From assembly GCA_003327435.1 (NCBI GenBank), contig QOQV01000001.1, positions 463,917 to 511,651 on the forward strand: 47,735 bases of DNA, given 5' to 3'. Shown here in pieces: positions 46,812 through 47,735 of the stretch (position 1 is its first letter; every line of letters starts with the position of its first letter). The translations under genes and the position numbers were made by a program. Source of the stretch: Ignavibacteriota bacterium (GTDB taxonomy: Bacteria > Bacteroidota > Ignavibacteria > UBA10030 > BY39). The notes beneath the pieces were generated by a model. It was not told the origin of the DNA. It was given only the letters and a program-made list of their open reading frames with translations, and did not search any database.

Positions 46812-47735
46812 TATTTTTAAAAATATAATTGCAAAATTCGTATTGTTGTCGGTATTGCTGTGTACTATTGAAAACATTAGTTTTGGAATTACATATTCAA
46901 ATACGAATCTTGATACAATAATTTATGAGCAATATACCATTACAGCAACAGCTGGGCCTAATGGTCAGATAAATCCGTATGGTGAAGTTATCGTAATTGC
47001 AGGTGAAAGTAAAACATTTTACATGATACCAGATGCAGGATATCATGTTTTCGATGTTATTGTCGATGATATTTCAGTTGGTGCACAAAATGAATATACA
47101 TTCAACAATGTAACTAGCGATCACAGTATTCATGTTGATTTTGCTATCGATACGCTCACAATCACCGCCACGGCTGGTCCGAATGGCTCGATTTCACCTG
47201 CTGGAACAGTCAGAGTCCTCTACGGCTCAAATCAAACATTTACTTTTACTCCTAACACCGGCTACCACATCGATAGTGTCTTCGTTGATGGTGTGTTCGT
47301 AGGTAATGATACTTCTTACACTTTCATCAATGTTACAACCAATCACACTATTTCTGTTAAGTTTAGATTAACAGAATTCATCATAACCGCAACTGCTTCA
47401 GCTGGTGGGACTATTTCACCTTCTGGCAATGTGCCTGTGTCTTATGGTGCTAATCAGACATTTAACTTCACACCTAACACTGGTTATCACATACTCAATG
47501 TACTGGTTGATGGTGCTTCTGTTGGAAGTCCTGCTTCTTACACCTTCACCAATGTGACTGCCAATCATACGATTCATGTTAACTTTGCTATCGATACACT
47601 CACAATCACCGCCACAGCTGGTCCGAATGGCTCGATTTCACCAAGCGGTTTGGTAAAAGTCCTCTACGGCTCTAATCAAACATTTACTTTTACTCCTAAC
47701 ACCGGCTACCACATCGATAGTGTCATAGTTGATGG
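46792..47735 (+). CDS. Large secreted protein with tandem InlB-like repeats, cut by window end
   Basis: Partial; 314 codons are visible and the frame is open at the window end. A signal peptide (hydrophobic core about 11-25) is followed from about residue 49 by tandem 74-residue units of the divergent InlB B-repeat type. Each has TITATAGPNGSISP, then YGSNQTFTFTPNTGYHI, V-DG and YTF-NVT-NHTI-V-F. Known role of such repeats: stalk or filler in surface-anchored, adhesive or carbohydrate-binding proteins. AGAGAGG at 46778-46784 supports the ATG at 46792; an ATG at 46804 would also work. Starting inside the response-regulator gene and after EPS genes, it may be an EPS-linked matrix protein. Its functional C-terminus is not visible. 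Confidence 0.88.
   Translation, partial: MLYKMFNIFKNIIAKFVLLSVLLCTIENISFGITYSNTNLDTIIYEQYTITATAGPNGQINPYGEVIVIAGESKTFYMIPDAGYHVFDVIVDDISVGAQNEYTFNNVTSDHSIHVDFAIDTLTITATAGPNGSISPAGTVRVLYGSNQTFTFTPNTGYHIDSVFVDGVFVGNDTSYTFINVTTNHTISVKFRLTEFIITATASAGGTISPSGNVPVSYGANQTFNFTPNTGYHILNVLVDGASVGSPASYTFTNVTANHTIHVNFAIDTLTITATAGPNGSISPSGLVKVLYGSNQTFTFTPNTGYHIDSVIVD
46936..47735 (+). repeat. Tandem 222-bp direct repeats
   Basis: Units begin at 46936, 47158, 47380 and 47602, each exactly 222 bases apart (74 codons); the fourth is cut at 47735. Units 2 and 4 differ at only 14 of 134 compared bases by my count. Unit 1 is clearly more diverged and AT-rich, and unit 3 is intermediate. Units 2-4 use more GC-ending codons (ACC, GCC, GGC, TAC) than the neighbouring genes. 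Confidence 0.9.

Noticed and set aside
46936-47735. CRISPR-like or mobile repeat array
   Set aside because: The 222-base period equals 74 codons, the frame is open throughout and the units encode a known type of protein repeat.

Overview
The window is AT-rich (most third positions are A or T), densely packed bacterial DNA, most likely from the Ignavibacteria/Chlorobiota/Bacteroidota (FCB) branch. The evidence is indirect: an LptE-type lipoprotein, a PorV/PorQ-like barrel, a SPOR protein, GumC-type EPS export, a miaB/sigma-54 regulator/lptE neighbourhood of the kind I recall from that group, mostly weak Shine-Dalgarno sequences, and a giant secreted protein built of InlB-like repeats. No rRNA, tRNA, CRISPR array, insertion sequence or integrase was seen. 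The phylum call is an inference, not a measurement.

Region 1 (1-4150, minus strand): miaB, a SPOR/TPR envelope protein, a receiver-less sigma-54 activator, lptE, and the 5' end of a membrane GT2 glycosyltransferase, in one compact operon. Region 2 (4225-11425, plus): an unrecognised small protein, a 1200-residue secreted TPR protein, an unrecognised 380-residue protein, obgE, and an orphan FecCD/BtuC-type permease. Region 3 (11426-14564): an aldo/keto reductase and a GroES-like protein on minus; on plus a lipoprotein trypsin-fold protease followed by a small secreted protein that looks like a free-standing copy of the protease's N-terminal domain.

Region 4 (14551-21510, minus) is a complete regulatory unit for thiamine. 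A candidate promoter is followed by a textbook TPP riboswitch and a 16-bp intrinsic terminator, then thiM, thiE, thiL, a TonB-dependent receptor, thiamine pyrophosphokinase and a sodium:solute symporter. The two transporters are predicted to carry thiamine or a precursor across the outer and inner membranes, and the enzymes convert it to TPP.

Region 5 (21534-47735) is a large exopolysaccharide (EPS) locus built around a divergent intergenic region at 27488-27787 that carries two opposed sigma-54-like promoters and short repeats between them. Leftward genes: Wza-type export lipoprotein, PorV/PorQ-like barrel, a degenerate sigma-54-type AAA+ protein, a WecA/MraY initiating transferase fused to a CapD-type Rossmann domain, and a GT-C membrane glycosyltransferase. 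Rightward genes: GumC/Wzz, a tyrosine-kinase-like ATPase, an unlisted 57-residue membrane microprotein, a Wzy/ligase, a WecG/TagA transferase, a Wzx flippase, two GT4 enzymes, a hexapeptide acyltransferase, a NodB deacetylase, four FemAB/GNAT-like transferases in two interleaved subfamilies, a degenerate acyl-adenylate ligase homologue, an ATP-grasp ligase, a GT2, a receiver-only response regulator, and a repeat-rich secreted protein cut by the window end. From 30113 to 45224 almost every junction is an ATGA-type overlap, implying one translationally coupled transcript. The FemAB-like/ATP-grasp/ligase-like set suggests acyl or aminoacyl decoration of the glycan and is the least explained system here.
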